From NCBI GenBank assembly GCA_945787015.1, contig CALZGM010000022.1, forward strand, positions 1-62,413: a DNA stretch of 62,413 nucleotides, read 5' to 3'. The notes beneath the pieces were generated by a model. That model did not search any database, was not told the origin of the DNA, and worked only from the letters and a program-made list of their open reading frames with translations. The position numbers and the translations under genes were made by a program. Of the stretch, positions 51,005-62,413 are shown piece after piece (positions within the stretch are counted from its first letter, which is position 1; each line of letters starts with the position of its first letter). Origin of the DNA: an uncultured Roseburia sp. (GTDB taxonomy: Bacteria > Bacillota > Clostridia > Lachnospirales > Lachnospiraceae).

Positions 51005-54000
51005 ATGGAGAAAAACAGAATACGTCCGGTCAAAGCCGGAAGAAGCATGCGTATGAGTTACTCAAGACAGAAAGAGGTATTGGAAATGCCTAACCTGATC
51101 GAGGTCCAGAAGGATTCTTATCAGTGGTTCTTAAAAGAGGGCTTGAAAGAAGTATTAGATGATATCTCTCCAATCGCTGATTACAGCGGTCACTTGAGTC
51201 TGGAATTCGTTGATTTTACATTATGCGAGGACGATGTAAAATACACAATTCCTGAATGCAAAGAAAGAGATGCTACTTACGCAGCACCTTTAAAAGTGAA
51301 GGTAAGACTTCATAACAAAGAGACAGATGAAATCAATGAACATGAAATCTTCATGGGTGATCTTCCTTTGATGACAGAGACCGGTACCTTCGTAATTAAC
51401 GGTGCAGAGCGAGTTATCGTCAGCCAGTTAGTACGTTCTCCTGGTATCTACTATGGTATTGCACACGATAAAGTGGGTAAGACCTTATATTCCTGTACCG
51501 TAATACCAAACCGTGGTGCTTGGTTAGAATACGAGACAGACTCCAATGACGTATTCTATGTTCGTGTAGATAGAACCAGAAAAGTGCCGATTACCGTATT
51601 GATTCGTGCGCTTGGTGTTGGCAGCAACCAGGAAATCATCGATATGTTCGGTGAAGAACCAAAGATTATCGCAAGCTTTGGTAAGGACGTTGCAACAAAT
51701 TATGAAGAAGGTCTTCTTGAATTATATAAGAAAATCAGACCAGGGGAGCCGCTTTCGGTTGAAAGTGCGGAGTCCCTTATTTCCATGATGTTTTTTGACC
51801 CTAGAAGATATGATTTGGCAAAGGTTGGACGTTACAAATTCAACAAGAAATTGGCACTTAAAAACCGTATTAACGGACAGGTTCTTGCCGAAGATGTTGT
51901 TGATGTAACAACTGGTGAAATTATTGCAACAGCAGGTACAGAAGTGACTCGCGAACTTGCTGATGATATTCAGAATGCCGCTGTTCCATATGTGTGGATT
52001 CAGGGCGAAACAAGAAATATCAAAGTTCTTTCTTCTATGATGGTAGATCTGACTCACTTTGTGGACTGCAATCCGAGAGAACTTGGAATTACAGAATTAG
52101 TATATTATCCGGTTCTTGCACAGTTGATGGAAGAATATCCGGATGTGGAAGAGTTAAAGGCTGCAATCAAACGTAATGTGCATGATTTGATTCCAAAACA
52201 CATTACAAAGGATGATATTTTTGCATCCATTAACTATAACATGCATTTAGAGTATGGTCTTGGTCATGATGATGATATCGACCACTTAGGAAACAGACGT
52301 ATCCGTGCGGTTGGTGAATTATTACAGAACCAGTATCGTATTGGTCTTTCCCGTATGGAAAGAGTGGTTCGTGAGAGAATGACTACTCTTGATTTAGAGG
52401 GTATTTCTCCACAGAGCTTAATTAATATCAAACCTGTAACAGCAGCTGTAAAAGAATTCTTCGGTTCTTCACAGTTGTCACAGTTTATGGATCAGAATAA
52501 CCCACTTGGTGAGCTGACTCATAAGAGACGTTTGTCTGCATTGGGTCCTGGTGGTCTTTCCAGAGACCGTGCCGGATTCGAGGTTCGAGACGTTCATTAT
52601 TCTCACTATGGAAGAATGTGTCCGATCGAGACACCTGAAGGTCCAAACATCGGTTTGATTAACTCCCTTGCAAGCTATGCAAGAATTAATGAATATGGTT
52701 TCATTGAAGCACCATATCGTAAAATTGATAAATCAGATCCTAAGAATCCGCGAGTTACAGACGAAGTTATTTATATGACCGCAGACGAAGAGGATAATTA
52801 TCATGTAGCTCAGGCGAACGAGGCGTTAGATGCAGAAGGACACTTTATCCGTAACTCTGTATCTGGTCGTTACCTGGATGAGACACAGGAATATGAAAAG
52901 ACAATGTTCGATTATATGGATGTCTCTCCTAAGATGGTATTCTCCGTAGCTACAGCGTTGATTCCGTTCTTGCAGAACGACGATGCGAACCGTGCCCTTA
53001 TGGGTTCCAACATGCAGCGTCAGGCCGTTCCGCTTCTTACAACAGAAGCTCCTGTGGTAGGTACCGGTATGGAAACAAAAGCAGCTGTTGACTCCGGTGT
53101 CTGTGTAGTTGCTAAGAACGCCGGTGTGGTTGAAAGCGCAGAGTCAAACCAGATTGTAATTAAGAATACAGACGGCGGCAGAGATGTTTACAAGCTGACC
53201 AAGTTCTCAAGAAGTAACCAGTCCAACTGCTACAATCAGAGACCGGTTGTATTTAAGGGCGACCGTGTAGAAGCAGGCGAAGTTATCGCAGATGGTCCTT
53301 CTACCTCAAACGGAGAATTAGCTCTTGGTAAGAACCCGTTGATTGGTTTCATGACATGGGAAGGTTATAACTACGAGGATGCTGTATTATTAAGTGAAAG
53401 ATTAGTACAGGATGATGTTTATACATCCATCCATATTGAAGAATATGAAGCAGAAGCACGTGACACCAAGTTAGGACCGGAAGAAATTACCCGTGACGTT
53501 CCGGGTGTCGGTGACGAAGCATTAAAGGATTTGGACGAAAGAGGTATCATCCGCATTGGTGCCGAGGTTCGTGCCGGTGATATCCTTGTTGGTAAGGTTA
53601 CACCAAAGGGAGAAACAGAGCTGACAGCAGAAGAAAGACTTCTTCGTGCAATCTTTGGTGAGAAAGCCAGAGAAGTTCGTGATACTTCCTTGAAAGTGCC
53701 ACATGGTGAATATGGTATTGTTGTAGATGCAAAGGTATTTACAAGAGAAAATGGTGATGAATTGTCTCCGGGTGTAAATCAGGCAGTCCGTATTTACATC
53801 GCACAGAAGAGAAAAATCTCTGTCGGTGATAAGATGGCCGGACGTCATGGTAACAAGGGTGTCGTTTCCCGTGTACTTCCGGTAGAAGATATGCCATTCC
53901 TTCCAAATGGTCGCCCGCTTGATATCGTATTGAACCCATTAGGCGTACCTTCCCGTATGAACATTGGTCAGGTCCTTGAGATTCATTTAAGTCTTGCAGC

Positions 54001-54859
54001 TAAGGCGTTAGGATTCAACATTGAAACTCCGGTATTCGATGGTGCAAAGGAAATTGATATCCAGGATACCTTAGAGCTTGCAAATGACTATGTAAATATG
54101 GAGTGGGAAGACTTCGAAGCAAAATATAAAGATACATTGAATGAAGATGTGATGAAATATTTGTGGGATAATCGTGACCACAGATCATTGTGGAAGGGTG
54201 TTCCGATTTCCCGTGATGGTAAAGTTCAGCTGCGTGACGGACGTACAGGAGAACCATTCGATTCACCGGTAACAATCGGACACATGCATTACCTGAAACT
54301 CCATCACTTGGTTGATGATAAGATTCATGCCCGTTCAACAGGTCCTTACTCTTTAGTAACCCAGCAGCCTCTCGGCGGTAAAGCACAGTTCGGTGGACAG
54401 CGTTTCGGTGAAATGGAAGTTTGGGCACTGGAAGCTTACGGTGCTGCTTACACATTGCAGGAAATCCTGACCGTGAAGTCTGATGACGTTGTAGGACGTG
54501 TGAAGACTTACGAGGCAATTATTAAGGGTGATAACATCCCTGAACCGGGTATTCCGGAATCATTCAAGGTATTGTTAAAAGAACTTCAGTCATTAGGCTT
54601 GGATGTAAAAGTTCTTGATGATACCGGCGCTGAAGTAGAATTAATGGAAACCAGCGAGTATGGTAATACTGATTTGAATTCTATCATTTCAGGTGATAAA
54701 GACTTTGCTTTCGAAGATAGTGAATCCTTTGCAAAAGCAGGATTTACAAAGCAGGAATTTGACGTCGAAAACGAAGAACTTGTCAACGTAGATGAGGATG
54801 ACATGGATGATTCTGATTACTATGACGACATGGCAGACGAAGGTTTCGATGAAGACTAA
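51005..54859 (+). CDS. rpoB: RNA polymerase beta subunit
   Basis: A 1284-aa catalytic core subunit. The rifampicin region reads [20 protein letters not shown] and [20 protein letters not shown], with no known resistance substitution visible by eye. [15 protein letters not shown] and the end [20 protein letters not shown] are conserved. A highly acidic C-terminal tail (about 1250-1284) is an extension. GAGAGGTG precedes ATG 51005; the operon continues with rpoC 20 nt later. Confidence 0.98.
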   Translation: MEKNRIRPVKAGRSMRMSYSRQKEVLEMPNLIEVQKDSYQWFLKEGLKEVLDDISPIADYSGHLSLEFVDFTLCEDDVKYTIPECKERDATYAAPLKVKVRLHNKETDEINEHEIFMGDLPLMTETGTFVINGAERVIVSQLVRSPGIYYGIAHDKVGKTLYSCTVIPNRGAWLEYETDSNDVFYVRVDRTRKVPITVLIRALGVGSNQEIIDMFGEEPKIIASFGKDVATNYEEGLLELYKKIRPGEPLSVESAESLISMMFFDPRRYDLAKVGRYKFNKKLALKNRINGQVLAEDVVDVTTGEIIATAGTEVTRELADDIQNAAVPYVWIQGETRNIKVLSSMMVDLTHFVDCNPRELGITELVYYPVLAQLMEEYPDVEELKAAIKRNVHDLIPKHITKDDIFASINYNMHLEYGLGHDDDIDHLGNRRIRAVGELLQNQYRIGLSRMERVVRERMTTLDLEGISPQSLINIKPVTAAVKEFFGSSQLSQFMDQNNPLGELTHKRRLSALGPGGLSRDRAGFEVRDVHYSHYGRMCPIETPEGPNIGLINSLASYARINEYGFIEAPYRKIDKSDPKNPRVTDEVIYMTADEEDNYHVAQANEALDAEGHFIRNSVSGRYLDETQEYEKTMFDYMDVSPKMVFSVATALIPFLQNDDANRALMGSNMQRQAVPLLTTEAPVVGTGMETKAAVDSGVCVVAKNAGVVESAESNQIVIKNTDGGRDVYKLTKFSRSNQSNCYNQRPVVFKGDRVEAGEVIADGPSTSNGELALGKNPLIGFMTWEGYNYEDAVLLSERLVQDDVYTSIHIEEYEAEARDTKLGPEEITRDVPGVGDEALKDLDERGIIRIGAEVRAGDILVGKVTPKGETELTAEERLLRAIFGEKAREVRDTSLKVPHGEYGIVVDAKVFTRENGDELSPGVNQAVRIYIAQKRKISVGDKMAGRHGNKGVVSRVLPVEDMPFLPNGRPLDIVLNPLGVPSRMNIGQVLEIHLSLAAKALGFNIETPVFDGAKEIDIQDTLELANDYVNMEWEDFEAKYKDTLNEDVMKYLWDNRDHRSLWKGVPISRDGKVQLRDGRTGEPFDSPVTIGHMHYLKLHHLVDDKIHARSTGPYSLVTQQPLGGKAQFGGQRFGEMEVWALEAYGAAYTLQEILTVKSDDVVGRVKTYEAIIKGDNIPEPGIPESFKVLLKELQSLGLDVKVLDDTGAEVELMETSEYGNTDLNSIISGDKDFAFEDSESFAKAGFTKQEFDVENEELVNVDEDDMDDSDYYDDMADEGFDED

Positions 54860-54879
54860 ATAGGAAGGGAGTGCCATAA

Positions 54880-57800
54880 ATGCCAGAAATAATGAATAAA
54901 GATGCGATGAATCAGTCTGTATCTTTTGATGCAATCCGTATTGGTTTAGCATCTCCGGAGAAAATCAGAGAATGGTCAAAGGGCGAAGTTAAGAAGCCGG
55001 AAACCATTAACTACAGAACCTTAAAACCGGAAAAAGATGGTTTGTTCTGTGAAAAGATTTTTGGACCAAGCAAAGACTGGGAATGTCATTGTGGAAAATA
55101 CAAAAAAATCCGTTACAAAGGTGTCGTTTGTGACCGCTGTGGCGTTGAAATTACAAAAGCCAGCGTTCGTAGAGAGCGTATGGGACATATTGAGCTGGCA
55201 GCTCCTGTTTCCCATATCTGGTATTTCAAGGGTATCCCATCCCGTATGGGCTTAATCCTTGATTTGTCTCCTAGAACATTGGAAAAAGTACTGTACTTTG
55301 CTTCCTATATCGTACTGGACGGCGGAAATACTGCTTTACAGTACAAACAGGTACTTACTGAAAGTGAATATCAGGATGCAAGAGAACAGTATGGAAATGC
55401 ATTCCGTGTAGGAATGGGTGCGGAAGCAATTCAGGAATTGTTACAGGCAATTGATCTTGAAAAGGATTCCGCAGAATTAAAGGCAGAACTTGAGGATGCA
55501 ACAGGTCAGAAACGTGCCCGCATCATCAAGAGACTTGAAGTTGTAGAAGCATTCCGAGAGTCAGGAAATAAACCGGAATGGATGATTATGACTGTTATTC
55601 CGGTTATCCCACCGGATTTACGTCCAATGGTTCAGTTAGACGGTGGCCGTTTTGCCACATCTGACTTGAATGACTTGTACAGAAGAATTATTAATAGAAA
55701 TAACCGTTTAAGAAGACTTCTTGATTTAGGAGCACCTGACATCATCGTTCGTAATGAAAAACGTATGTTACAGGAAGCGGTTGACGCATTAATCGATAAT
55801 GGACGTCGTGGACGTCCGGTTACTGGACCTGGTAACAGAGCACTGAAGTCATTATCTGACATGTTGAAAGGTAAGTCAGGACGTTTCCGTCAGAACTTAC
55901 TTGGTAAGCGAGTTGACTACTCAGGACGTTCCGTTATCTGTGTTGAGCCAAAATTAAAGATTTATCAGTGTGGTCTTCCAAAAGAAATGGCAATCGAATT
56001 ATTCAAACCATTCGTTATGAAAGAACTCGTTGCAAACGGAACTGCACATAACATTAAGAGTGCCAAGAAGATGGTAGAAAGACTCCAGACAGAAGTTTGG
56101 GATGTTTTAGAGGATGTTATCAAAGAACATCCGGTTATGTTAAACCGTGCTCCTACACTTCACCGTCTTGGTATTCAGGCATTCGAGCCAATCTTAGTAG
56201 AAGGTAAAGCAATCAAATTGCATCCATTGGTATGTACCGCATTCAATGCCGACTTCGATGGTGACCAGATGGCTGTACACCTTCCATTGTCCGTTGAGGC
56301 ACAGGCAGAATGTAGATTTATGCTTTTGTCACCAAACAACCTGTTGAAACCTTCTGATGGTGGTTTGGTAGCTGTTCCTTCACAGGATATGGTCCTGGGT
56401 ATCTACTATTTGACACAGGAGAGACCGGGTGCCAAGGGAGAAGGCAAATTCTTCAAGGGTGTAAACGAGGCAATCCTTGCTTACGAAAATGGTGCAATCA
56501 CACTTCATGCGCGTATCAAAGTACGTGTAACAAAGAAGATGGCTGATGGTACAGAAATGACAGGCATTGTAGAATCAACCTTAGGACGTTTCATTTTCAA
56601 TGAAATCATTCCACAGGATTTGGGATTTGTAGACAGATCCATTCCTGGAAATGAACTGAAGTTGGAAGTAGATTTCCTTGTTGCTAAGAAACAGAATAAG
56701 CAGATTCTGGAAAAAGTTATTAATATTCATGGCGCAACAAAGACAGCAGAAGTATTGGATGCTGTTAAGGCTATGGGTTATAAGTTCTCAACAAGAGCTG
56801 CAATGACGGTATCCATTTCCGATATGACAGTACCGCCTCAGAAACCGGAATTAATCAAAGCTGCCGAAGATACGGTTGATAAGATTACAAAACAGTACAA
56901 ACGTGGTTTGATTACTGAGGAAGAGCGATATAAAGAAGTAGTAGAAACATGGAAAGAAACTGACGATGAATTAACAAGAGCACTTCTTTCCGGATTAGAT
57001 AAATACAACAATATCTTCATGATGGCTGACTCCGGAGCCCGTGGTTCTGATAAGCAGATTAAGCAGTTAGCCGGTATGCGTGGTTTGATGGCAGATACAA
57101 CCGGTAGAACCATCGAGTTGCCAATCAAGTCAAACTTCCGTGAGGGTCTTGACGTATTGGAGTACTTCATGTCAGCACATGGTGCTCGTAAAGGTCTTTC
57201 CGATACAGCGTTACGTACAGCCGACTCCGGTTACTTAACAAGACGTCTGGTTGACGTTTCACAGCATATGATTGTACGTGAATCAGACTGCTGTGAAGGA
57301 AAAGACAGAGAAATCCCTGGAATGTGGGTAACTGCATTTATGGATGGAAAAGAAGAAATTGAAAGTCTTCAGGAACGTATTACAGGAAGATTCTCTTGCA
57401 ATACAATCTGTGATAAAGATGGCAATGTGCTTGTAAAAGCAAACCACATGATTACACCAAAGCGTGCAGCAGCAGTGATGAGCAAGGGTGTAGACGAAAA
57501 CGGCGAACCGATTACGAAAGTAAAAATCCGTACCGTATTATCCTGCCGCTCTCATATGGGTGTTTGTGCAAAATGTTATGGCGCAAACATGGCTACCGGT
57601 CAGGCAGTACAGGTTGGTGAAGCAGTTGGTATTATTGCAGCGCAGTCAATCGGTGAACCTGGTACACAGCTTACCATGCGTACCTTCCACACCGGTGGTG
57701 TTGCCGGAAACGATATCACACAAGGTCTTCCTCGTGTCGAAGAAATTTTTGAAGCAAGAAAGCCAAAGGGACTTGCAATTATCACAGAATTTGGCGGCGT

Positions 57801-58557
57801 AGCTACCATTAAGGATACAAAGAAAAAACGTGAAATCGTTGTTACCAATAATGAAACCGGTGAGACAAAGGCATACCTTATCCCATACGGTTCCAGAATT
57901 AAGATTACAGACGGTGCGGTACTTGAAGCAGGCGACGAGTTGACAGAAGGTTCTGTAAATCCACACGACATCTTAAAGATTAAGGGTGTTCGTGCCGTTC
58001 AGGATTATATGCTTCGTGAAGTTCAGCGAGTATACCGTCTCCAAGGTGTAGAAATTAATGATAAGCACATTGAATTAATTGTACGCCAGATGTTACAGAA
58101 GATTCGTGTTGAGTCAAATGGAGATTCTGATATGCTTCCGGGCGTATTGGTAGACACACTTGATTTTGAGGATACCAATGAAATCCTCGAAAAAGAAGGC
58201 AAAGTAAAAGCAGAAGGCAAGCAGGTATTGCTTGGTATCACAAAAGCTTCTCTTGCTACAAACTCCTTCTTATCAGCAGCATCCTTCCAGGAAACCACAA
58301 AGGTACTTACTGAGGCTGCAATTAAGGGTAAGGTCGATCCGTTGATTGGTATGAAAGAAAACGTAATTATCGGTAAACTTATCCCGGCTGGTACAGGTAT
58401 GAAGAGATACCGCAACATTAAGCTTGACACAGACGGATCTGAATTCGACGAAATGATTTATGATGATTTTGATGATTATGAAGAGTTTACAGATGAGTCT
58501 TACGAGCAGGATGATGCGATGGGTGATGAGTCCGATGAAGATTTCGTAGAAGAGTAA
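54880..58557 (+). CDS. rpoC: RNA polymerase beta' subunit
   Basis: A 1225-aa catalytic subunit. It has the zinc motif [20 protein letters not shown], the active-site NADFDGD Mg-binding motif, and the trigger-loop region [16 protein letters not shown]. It ends in an acidic tail. RBS AGGAAGGGAG precedes ATG 54880. Confidence 0.98.
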   Translation: MPEIMNKDAMNQSVSFDAIRIGLASPEKIREWSKGEVKKPETINYRTLKPEKDGLFCEKIFGPSKDWECHCGKYKKIRYKGVVCDRCGVEITKASVRRERMGHIELAAPVSHIWYFKGIPSRMGLILDLSPRTLEKVLYFASYIVLDGGNTALQYKQVLTESEYQDAREQYGNAFRVGMGAEAIQELLQAIDLEKDSAELKAELEDATGQKRARIIKRLEVVEAFRESGNKPEWMIMTVIPVIPPDLRPMVQLDGGRFATSDLNDLYRRIINRNNRLRRLLDLGAPDIIVRNEKRMLQEAVDALIDNGRRGRPVTGPGNRALKSLSDMLKGKSGRFRQNLLGKRVDYSGRSVICVEPKLKIYQCGLPKEMAIELFKPFVMKELVANGTAHNIKSAKKMVERLQTEVWDVLEDVIKEHPVMLNRAPTLHRLGIQAFEPILVEGKAIKLHPLVCTAFNADFDGDQMAVHLPLSVEAQAECRFMLLSPNNLLKPSDGGLVAVPSQDMVLGIYYLTQERPGAKGEGKFFKGVNEAILAYENGAITLHARIKVRVTKKMADGTEMTGIVESTLGRFIFNEIIPQDLGFVDRSIPGNELKLEVDFLVAKKQNKQILEKVINIHGATKTAEVLDAVKAMGYKFSTRAAMTVSISDMTVPPQKPELIKAAEDTVDKITKQYKRGLITEEERYKEVVETWKETDDELTRALLSGLDKYNNIFMMADSGARGSDKQIKQLAGMRGLMADTTGRTIELPIKSNFREGLDVLEYFMSAHGARKGLSDTALRTADSGYLTRRLVDVSQHMIVRESDCCEGKDREIPGMWVTAFMDGKEEIESLQERITGRFSCNTICDKDGNVLVKANHMITPKRAAAVMSKGVDENGEPITKVKIRTVLSCRSHMGVCAKCYGANMATGQAVQVGEAVGIIAAQSIGEPGTQLTMRTFHTGGVAGNDITQGLPRVEEIFEARKPKGLAIITEFGGVATIKDTKKKREIVVTNNETGETKAYLIPYGSRIKITDGAVLEAGDELTEGSVNPHDILKIKGVRAVQDYMLREVQRVYRLQGVEINDKHIELIVRQMLQKIRVESNGDSDMLPGVLVDTLDFEDTNEILEKEGKVKAEGKQVLLGITKASLATNSFLSAASFQETTKVLTEAAIKGKVDPLIGMKENVIIGKLIPAGTGMKRYRNIKLDTDGSEFDEMIYDDFDDYEEFTDESYEQDDAMGDESDEDFVEE

Positions 58558-58570
58558 AATAGCAGTTAAA

Positions 58571-58603
58571 AGAGCCAGTTTTTTACAAAACTGGTTCTTT
58601 TTT
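58571..58603 (+). terminator. Terminator of rpoBC operon
   Basis: AGAGCCAGTTTT (58571-58582) pairs with AAAACTGGTTCT (58587-58598), followed by T6. Confidence 0.9.
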
Positions 58604-58646
58604 GTATAAAATTCTTCCAAAGATGTAAAAATATTGGGGAAAGTGC

Positions 58647-58675
58647 TTGACAAAGAAAAAACTGGTTTGTATAAT
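58647..58675 (+). promoter_or_regulatory. Consensus promoter of rpsL operon
   Basis: TTGACA (58647-58652), a 17-nt spacer and TATAAT (58670-58675): a perfect consensus pair. Confidence 0.92.
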
Positions 58676-58743
58676 AATTTAGCGTGCATTAGTAGCGCGT
58701 TTTATTTTGTGCAAAAAATTATGAAACACAGGAGGTGAAAATA

Positions 58744-59163
58744 ATGCCAACATTCAACCAGTTAGTAAGAAAAGGACGTCAGACTGCAGTTAAGAAGTCT
58801 ACAGCACCTGCACTTCAGAAGGGTTACAACTCTTTACAGAAGAGAGCAACAGATGCTTCTTCACCACAGAAGAGAGGTGTATGTACAGCTGTTAAGACAG
58901 CTACTCCTAAAAAACCTAACTCAGCTCTTAGAAAGATTGCCAGAGTTCGTCTTTCAAACGGAATCGAAGTAACAAGCTACATTCCGGGTGAAGGTCACAA
59001 CTTACAGGAGCATAGCGTTGTTTTGATCCGTGGTGGTCGTGTTAAGGACTTACCAGGTACAAGATACCACATTATCCGTGGTACACTTGATACAGCAGGT
59101 GTCGCTAACAGAAAACAGGCTCGTTCAAAATACGGCGCTAAGAGACCAAAAGCAGGTAAATAA
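58744..59163 (+). CDS. rpsL: 30S ribosomal protein S12
   Basis: A 139-aa S12 of the decoding centre. [20 protein letters not shown] and [15 protein letters not shown] keep the lysines (PKKPNS and RVKDLPG) that are wild type for streptomycin sensitivity. ATG 58744 follows GGAGGTG; the frame opens 9 nt earlier but that ATG overlaps the RBS. Confidence 0.98.
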   Translation: MPTFNQLVRKGRQTAVKKSTAPALQKGYNSLQKRATDASSPQKRGVCTAVKTATPKKPNSALRKIARVRLSNGIEVTSYIPGEGHNLQEHSVVLIRGGRVKDLPGTRYHIIRGTLDTAGVANRKQARSKYGAKRPKAGK

Positions 59164-59401
59164 TTAATTTACCAAACCAATAGTATCACATAACAGAACT
59201 AGAGGTTAGTGTTGGGATTATTATCACGTTAGATAGATTTCCGCACGAACACTATGTGAGTACCGTTGAATTAATCGAATGAAGTTCGCTGTCATAGTAG
59301 CCCAGACAGGTTTATGACTACTACGAGTACCGGGCAACCGGTCACGGCAAATGCAGGCAGTAAGGCCTGTATAGTAAATAATGATTAAGGAGGGAAGAAC
59401 C
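59164..59401 (+). promoter_or_regulatory. Structured leader between rpsL and rpsG
   Basis: A 238-nt gap, long for a str operon. It can form several helices: AGTGTT (about 59207) with AACACT (about 59249), and CAGGC/GCCTG around 59354-59370. No independent promoter is clear. A likely S7-type autoregulatory leader or an intergenic structured element. Confidence 0.45.
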
Positions 59402-59872
59402 GTGCCACGTAAAGGACATACTCAGAAAAGAGACGTATTAGCAGATCCAATGTACAATAACAAAGTGGTTACAAAGCTTATCAATAACGTTATGTTAGAT
59501 GGTAAGAAAGGTGTAGCTCAGAAGATTGTATATGGAGCTTTTGCAAGAGTAGAGGCTAAGACAGAAAAGCCAGCTCTTGAAGTATTTGAAGAAGCAATGA
59601 ACAACGTTATGCCGGCACTTGAAGTAAAGGCTAGACGTATTGGTGGAGCAACCTACCAGGTGCCAATCGAAGTTAGAGCAGACCGTCGTCAGACATTAGC
59701 ACTTCGTTGGATTACAATGTTCTCTCGTAAGAGAGGCGAGAAGACCATGGAAGAAAAGCTCGCTAACGAAATTATTGATGCATACAACAATACCGGTGCA
59801 TCTGTAAAGAGAAAAGAAGAAATGCACAGAATGGCAGAAGCAAACAAGGCGTTCGCTCACTACCGTTTCTAA
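59402..59872 (+). CDS. rpsG: 30S ribosomal protein S7
   Basis: A 156-aa S7, a primary 16S rRNA-binding and assembly protein. [20 protein letters not shown] and [20 protein letters not shown] are conserved. Starts at GTG 59402 after GGAGGG; the 7-codon extension from 59381 contains that RBS and is rejected. Confidence 0.98.
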   Translation: MPRKGHTQKRDVLADPMYNNKVVTKLINNVMLDGKKGVAQKIVYGAFARVEAKTEKPALEVFEEAMNNVMPALEVKARRIGGATYQVPIEVRADRRQTLALRWITMFSRKRGEKTMEEKLANEIIDAYNNTGASVKRKEEMHRMAEANKAFAHYRF

Positions 59873-59910
59873 TTTCTATCAGGTTATAGTAAATAGAGGA
59901 GGAAAAACCT

Positions 59911-62028
59911 TTGGCTGGAAGAGAATATCCATTAGAGAGAACCAGAAACATTGGTATTATGGCGCATATTGATGCTGGTAAGACTACCACAACAGAGCGT
60001 ATCTTATACTATACCGGTGTTAACTATAAGATTGGTGATACTCATGACGGTACTGCTACCATGGACTGGATGGAACAGGAGCAGGAAAGAGGTATCACAA
60101 TTACTTCAGCAGCTACAACATGTCACTGGACATTGCAGGATCACTGTAAACCAAAGGCTGGTGCTTTGGAGCATCGTATTAATATCATTGATACTCCGGG
60201 ACACGTTGACTTTACAGTAGAAGTAGAGCGTTCACTCCGTGTACTTGACGGCGCTGTTGGTGTTTTCTGTGCAAAGGGTGGTGTTGAACCACAGTCAGAA
60301 AACGTGTGGAGACAGGCTGACACATATAACGTACCACGTATGGCATTTATTAATAAAATGGACATCTTGGGTGCGAACTTCTACGGATGTGTTGACCAGA
60401 TTCGCAACAGATTAGGTAAAAACGCTATTTGTCTTCAGTTGCCAATCGGTAAAGAAGATGAATTCAAGGGAATTATTGACTTATTTGAGATGCAGGCTTA
60501 CATCTACAATGATGATAAGGGCGATGATATCTCAATCGTTGATATCCCAGCTGATATGGCTGATGAAGCTGAATTATATCATACAGAATTAGTAGAGAAA
60601 ATCTGCGAATTAGATGATGATTTAATGATGATGTATTTAGAGGGTGAAGAACCTTCTGTTGATGAGTTAAAGAAAGTTTTAAGAAAGGCTACATGTGAAT
60701 GTCAGGCGATTCCTGTATGCTGTGGTACCGCATATCGTAACAAAGGTGTACAGAAATTATTGGATGCAATTATCGAATTTATGCCATCACCAATCGACAT
60801 CCCTTCAATTAAGGGTACTGATATGGATGGTAATGAAATCGAAAGACATTCTTCTGATGAAGAACCATTCTCAGCATTAGCATTCAAGATTATGACTGAC
60901 CCATTCGTAGGTAAGCTTGCTTACTTCCGTGTGTACTCAGGTACCGTTAACTCAGGTTCTTATGTATTAAATGCTACAAAGAACAAAAAGGAACGTGTAG
61001 GACGTATCCTTCAGATGCATGCTAACAAACGTCAGGAGTTAGACAAGGTTTACTCTGGTGATATCGCTGCTGCTGTAGGTTTCAAATTTACAACAACAGG
61101 TGATACCATTTGTGACGAGCAGCATCCGGTAATCTTAGAGTCTATGGAATTCCCGGAACCGGTTATCGAGTTGGCTATTGAGCCAAAGACAAAAGCCGGA
61201 CAGGGTAAGATGGGTGAAGCTCTTGCAAAACTTGCAGAAGAAGATCCGACATTCCGTGCTCACACAGATCAGGAAACTGGTCAGACAATCATCGCTGGTA
61301 TGGGTGAGTTACACTTGGAAATCATCGTTGACCGTCTCCTTCGTGAATTCAAGGTAGAGGCTAACGTAGGTGCTCCTCAGGTAGCTTACAAAGAAACATT
61401 TACCAAACCGGTTGATGTTGAATACAAATATGCAAAGCAGTCCGGTGGTCGTGGTCAGTACGGTCACTGTAAAGTTAAATTCGAGCCAATGGATGCAAAC
61501 GCTGAAGAAACCTTCAAGTTTGAATCTACCGTTGTTGGTGGTGCGATTCCGAAGGAATACATCCCGGCAGTTGGTGAAGGTATCGAAGAAGCTGCTAAGG
61601 CAGGTATCCTTGGTGGATTCCCTGTACTTGGTGTTCATGCAAACGTATACGATGGTTCTTACCATGAAGTTGACTCTTCTGAAATGGCATTCAAGATCGC
61701 AGGTTCTATGTGTTTCAAAGAAGCTATGCAGAAGGCAGGCTGTGTATTACTTGAGCCTATCATGAAGGTAGAAGTTACAATGCCTGAAGAATACATGGGC
61801 GATGTAATCGGTGATATCAACTCTCGTCGTGGCCGTATCGAAGGTATGGATGACCTTGGTGGTGGTAAAATCGTTCGTGGTTATGTACCACTTGCTGAAA
61901 TGTTTGGTTACTCAACCGACTTACGTTCTAAGACACAGGGACGTGGTAACTACTCAATGTTCTTTGAGAAGTATGAGCCGGTACCAAAATCTGTTCAGGA
62001 AAAAGTTCTTGCAGAGAAGGCAAAATAA
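59911..62028 (+). CDS. fusA: Translation elongation factor G
   Basis: A 705-aa EF-G that drives translocation using GTP. G1 is [16 protein letters not shown]3 [11 protein letters not shown]4 NKMD; the C-terminal domains have [15 protein letters not shown] and RGRIEGM. It starts at TTG 59911 behind GGAGG. Between switch I and G3 there is a roughly 15-residue insertion ([15 protein letters not shown]) compared with typical bacterial EF-G. Confidence 0.97.
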   Translation: MAGREYPLERTRNIGIMAHIDAGKTTTTERILYYTGVNYKIGDTHDGTATMDWMEQEQERGITITSAATTCHWTLQDHCKPKAGALEHRINIIDTPGHVDFTVEVERSLRVLDGAVGVFCAKGGVEPQSENVWRQADTYNVPRMAFINKMDILGANFYGCVDQIRNRLGKNAICLQLPIGKEDEFKGIIDLFEMQAYIYNDDKGDDISIVDIPADMADEAELYHTELVEKICELDDDLMMMYLEGEEPSVDELKKVLRKATCECQAIPVCCGTAYRNKGVQKLLDAIIEFMPSPIDIPSIKGTDMDGNEIERHSSDEEPFSALAFKIMTDPFVGKLAYFRVYSGTVNSGSYVLNATKNKKERVGRILQMHANKRQELDKVYSGDIAAAVGFKFTTTGDTICDEQHPVILESMEFPEPVIELAIEPKTKAGQGKMGEALAKLAEEDPTFRAHTDQETGQTIIAGMGELHLEIIVDRLLREFKVEANVGAPQVAYKETFTKPVDVEYKYAKQSGGRGQYGHCKVKFEPMDANAEETFKFESTVVGGAIPKEYIPAVGEGIEEAAKAGILGGFPVLGVHANVYDGSYHEVDSSEMAFKIAGSMCFKEAMQKAGCVLLEPIMKVEVTMPEEYMGDVIGDINSRRGRIEGMDDLGGGKIVRGYVPLAEMFGYSTDLRSKTQGRGNYSMFFEKYEPVPKSVQEKVLAEKAK

Positions 62029-62058
62029 GATTTTGCAATAAGACATTATGTCAAAATA

Positions 62059-62090
62059 AACAGAATTCCCTAAAAATAGGGGATTCTGTT
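62059..62090 (+). terminator. Stem-loop after fusA
   Basis: AACAGAAT plus CCC (62059-62070) pairs with GGG plus ATTCTGTT (62079-62090), with a one-base bulge. No T run follows, so termination would be weak or partial. Confidence 0.55.
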
Positions 62091-62101
62091 ATAAAAATAA
62101 C

Positions 62102-62130
62102 TTGAAAATACTAGAATTATTTAATATAAT
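62102..62130 (+). promoter_or_regulatory. Promoter of tuf
   Basis: TTGAAA (62102-62107), 17 nt and TATAAT (62125-62130). Confidence 0.75.
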
Positions 62131-62205
62131 CATAGATAGCCGAGTTATTTTATAATAAAAAGCATATAGCCCAATAGAGGCAGTAATTTAAGGAGGATAT
62201 TCAAA

Positions 62206-62413
62206 ATGGCAAAAGCTAAGTTTGAAAGAACAAAACCACATTGTAATATCGGTACCATCGGACACGTTGACCATGGTAAAACAACTTTAACAGCAGCTAT
62301 CACAAAAGTATTAGCTGAAAGAGTAGCTGGTAACGAAAAAGTTGATTTCGAAAATATTGATAAAGCTCCAGAAGAAAGAGAACGTGGTATCACAATTTCT
62401 ACAGCTCACGTAG
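62206..62413 (+). CDS. tuf: Elongation factor Tu, partial (5' end)
   Basis: The first 69 codons of EF-Tu, cut by the window end. [20 protein letters not shown] and the G1 loop [14 protein letters not shown] are present, followed by the switch I segment [20 protein letters not shown] lies about 9 nt before ATG 62206. EF-Tu delivers aminoacyl-tRNA to the ribosome. Confidence 0.98.
   Translation, partial: MAKAKFERTKPHCNIGTIGHVDHGKTTLTAAITKVLAERVAGNEKVDFENIDKAPEERERGITISTAHV

Overview
The window reads as a chromosomal segment of a motile, low-GC anaerobic Clostridia member, most likely a Lachnospiraceae species of the Roseburia/Agathobacter/Butyrivibrio type. That placement is inferred from three things: a SCIFF peptide with its radical SAM maturase, a flgM-flgN-flgK-flgK-flgL-fliW-csrA cluster, and many small XRE/membrane regulators. 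Starts are ATG, GTG or TTG behind strong AGGAGG-like sites. I saw no rRNA, tRNA, CRISPR array or insertion sequence.

Layout. 174-5329: two GH3 beta-glycosidases (one a surface lipoprotein, one cytosolic) and a GtrA-like membrane protein. 5577-7283: a chemoreceptor. 7406-10476: the SCIFF ribosomally made peptide, its maturase and a PLP decarboxylase. 10566-11967: a HipB/HipA module behind an apparently leaderless promoter inside a long palindrome. 12030-14101: an arsenic operon (ArsR, CxxC thioredoxin-fold protein, ArsP-like permease, ArsC). 14210-15200: the scar of a deleted sigma/anti-sigma operon and a lipoprotein. 15271-22706: an Rpn nuclease, ZIP metal transporter, several regulators, a DUF4258/YgiT toxin-antitoxin pair, a cation/proton antiporter and an MFS transporter. 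22722-24026: a glycosyltransferase fused to a MarR-like DNA-binding domain. 24041-30135: an AI-2E permease, an old-yellow-enzyme oxidoreductase, an ECF sigma pair and a frameshifted regulator. 30383-32869: a phosphoesterase and an unknown membrane protein.

32863-33411 is a giant imperfect palindrome (two arms of about 265 bp) between that unknown protein and the sigma-28 promoter of the late flagellar operon (33517-41980). The operon encodes FlgM, FlgN, two FlgK paralogues, a long FlgL, the FliW/CsrA switch, a coiled-coil protein and a CgeB-type glycosyltransferase. A FliD-like gene faces it on the other strand.

From 43658 to the end lies the conserved translation/transcription core: rpmG-secE-nusG-rplK-rplA, rplJL with an L10 leader, rpoB-rpoC, rpsL, rpsG, fusA and the start of tuf. 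It is interrupted at 47260-50700 by accessory regulators (an XRE membrane regulator, an AraC-GGDEF hybrid, an XRE regulator) and small proteins. A candidate small RNA lies just upstream of the rpoB promoter.

Four loci carry visible decay or switch-like lesions: a nonsense codon at 18752, an A-tract frameshift at 29882, a sigma/anti-sigma deletion near 14408 and a one-base frameshift near 21458.
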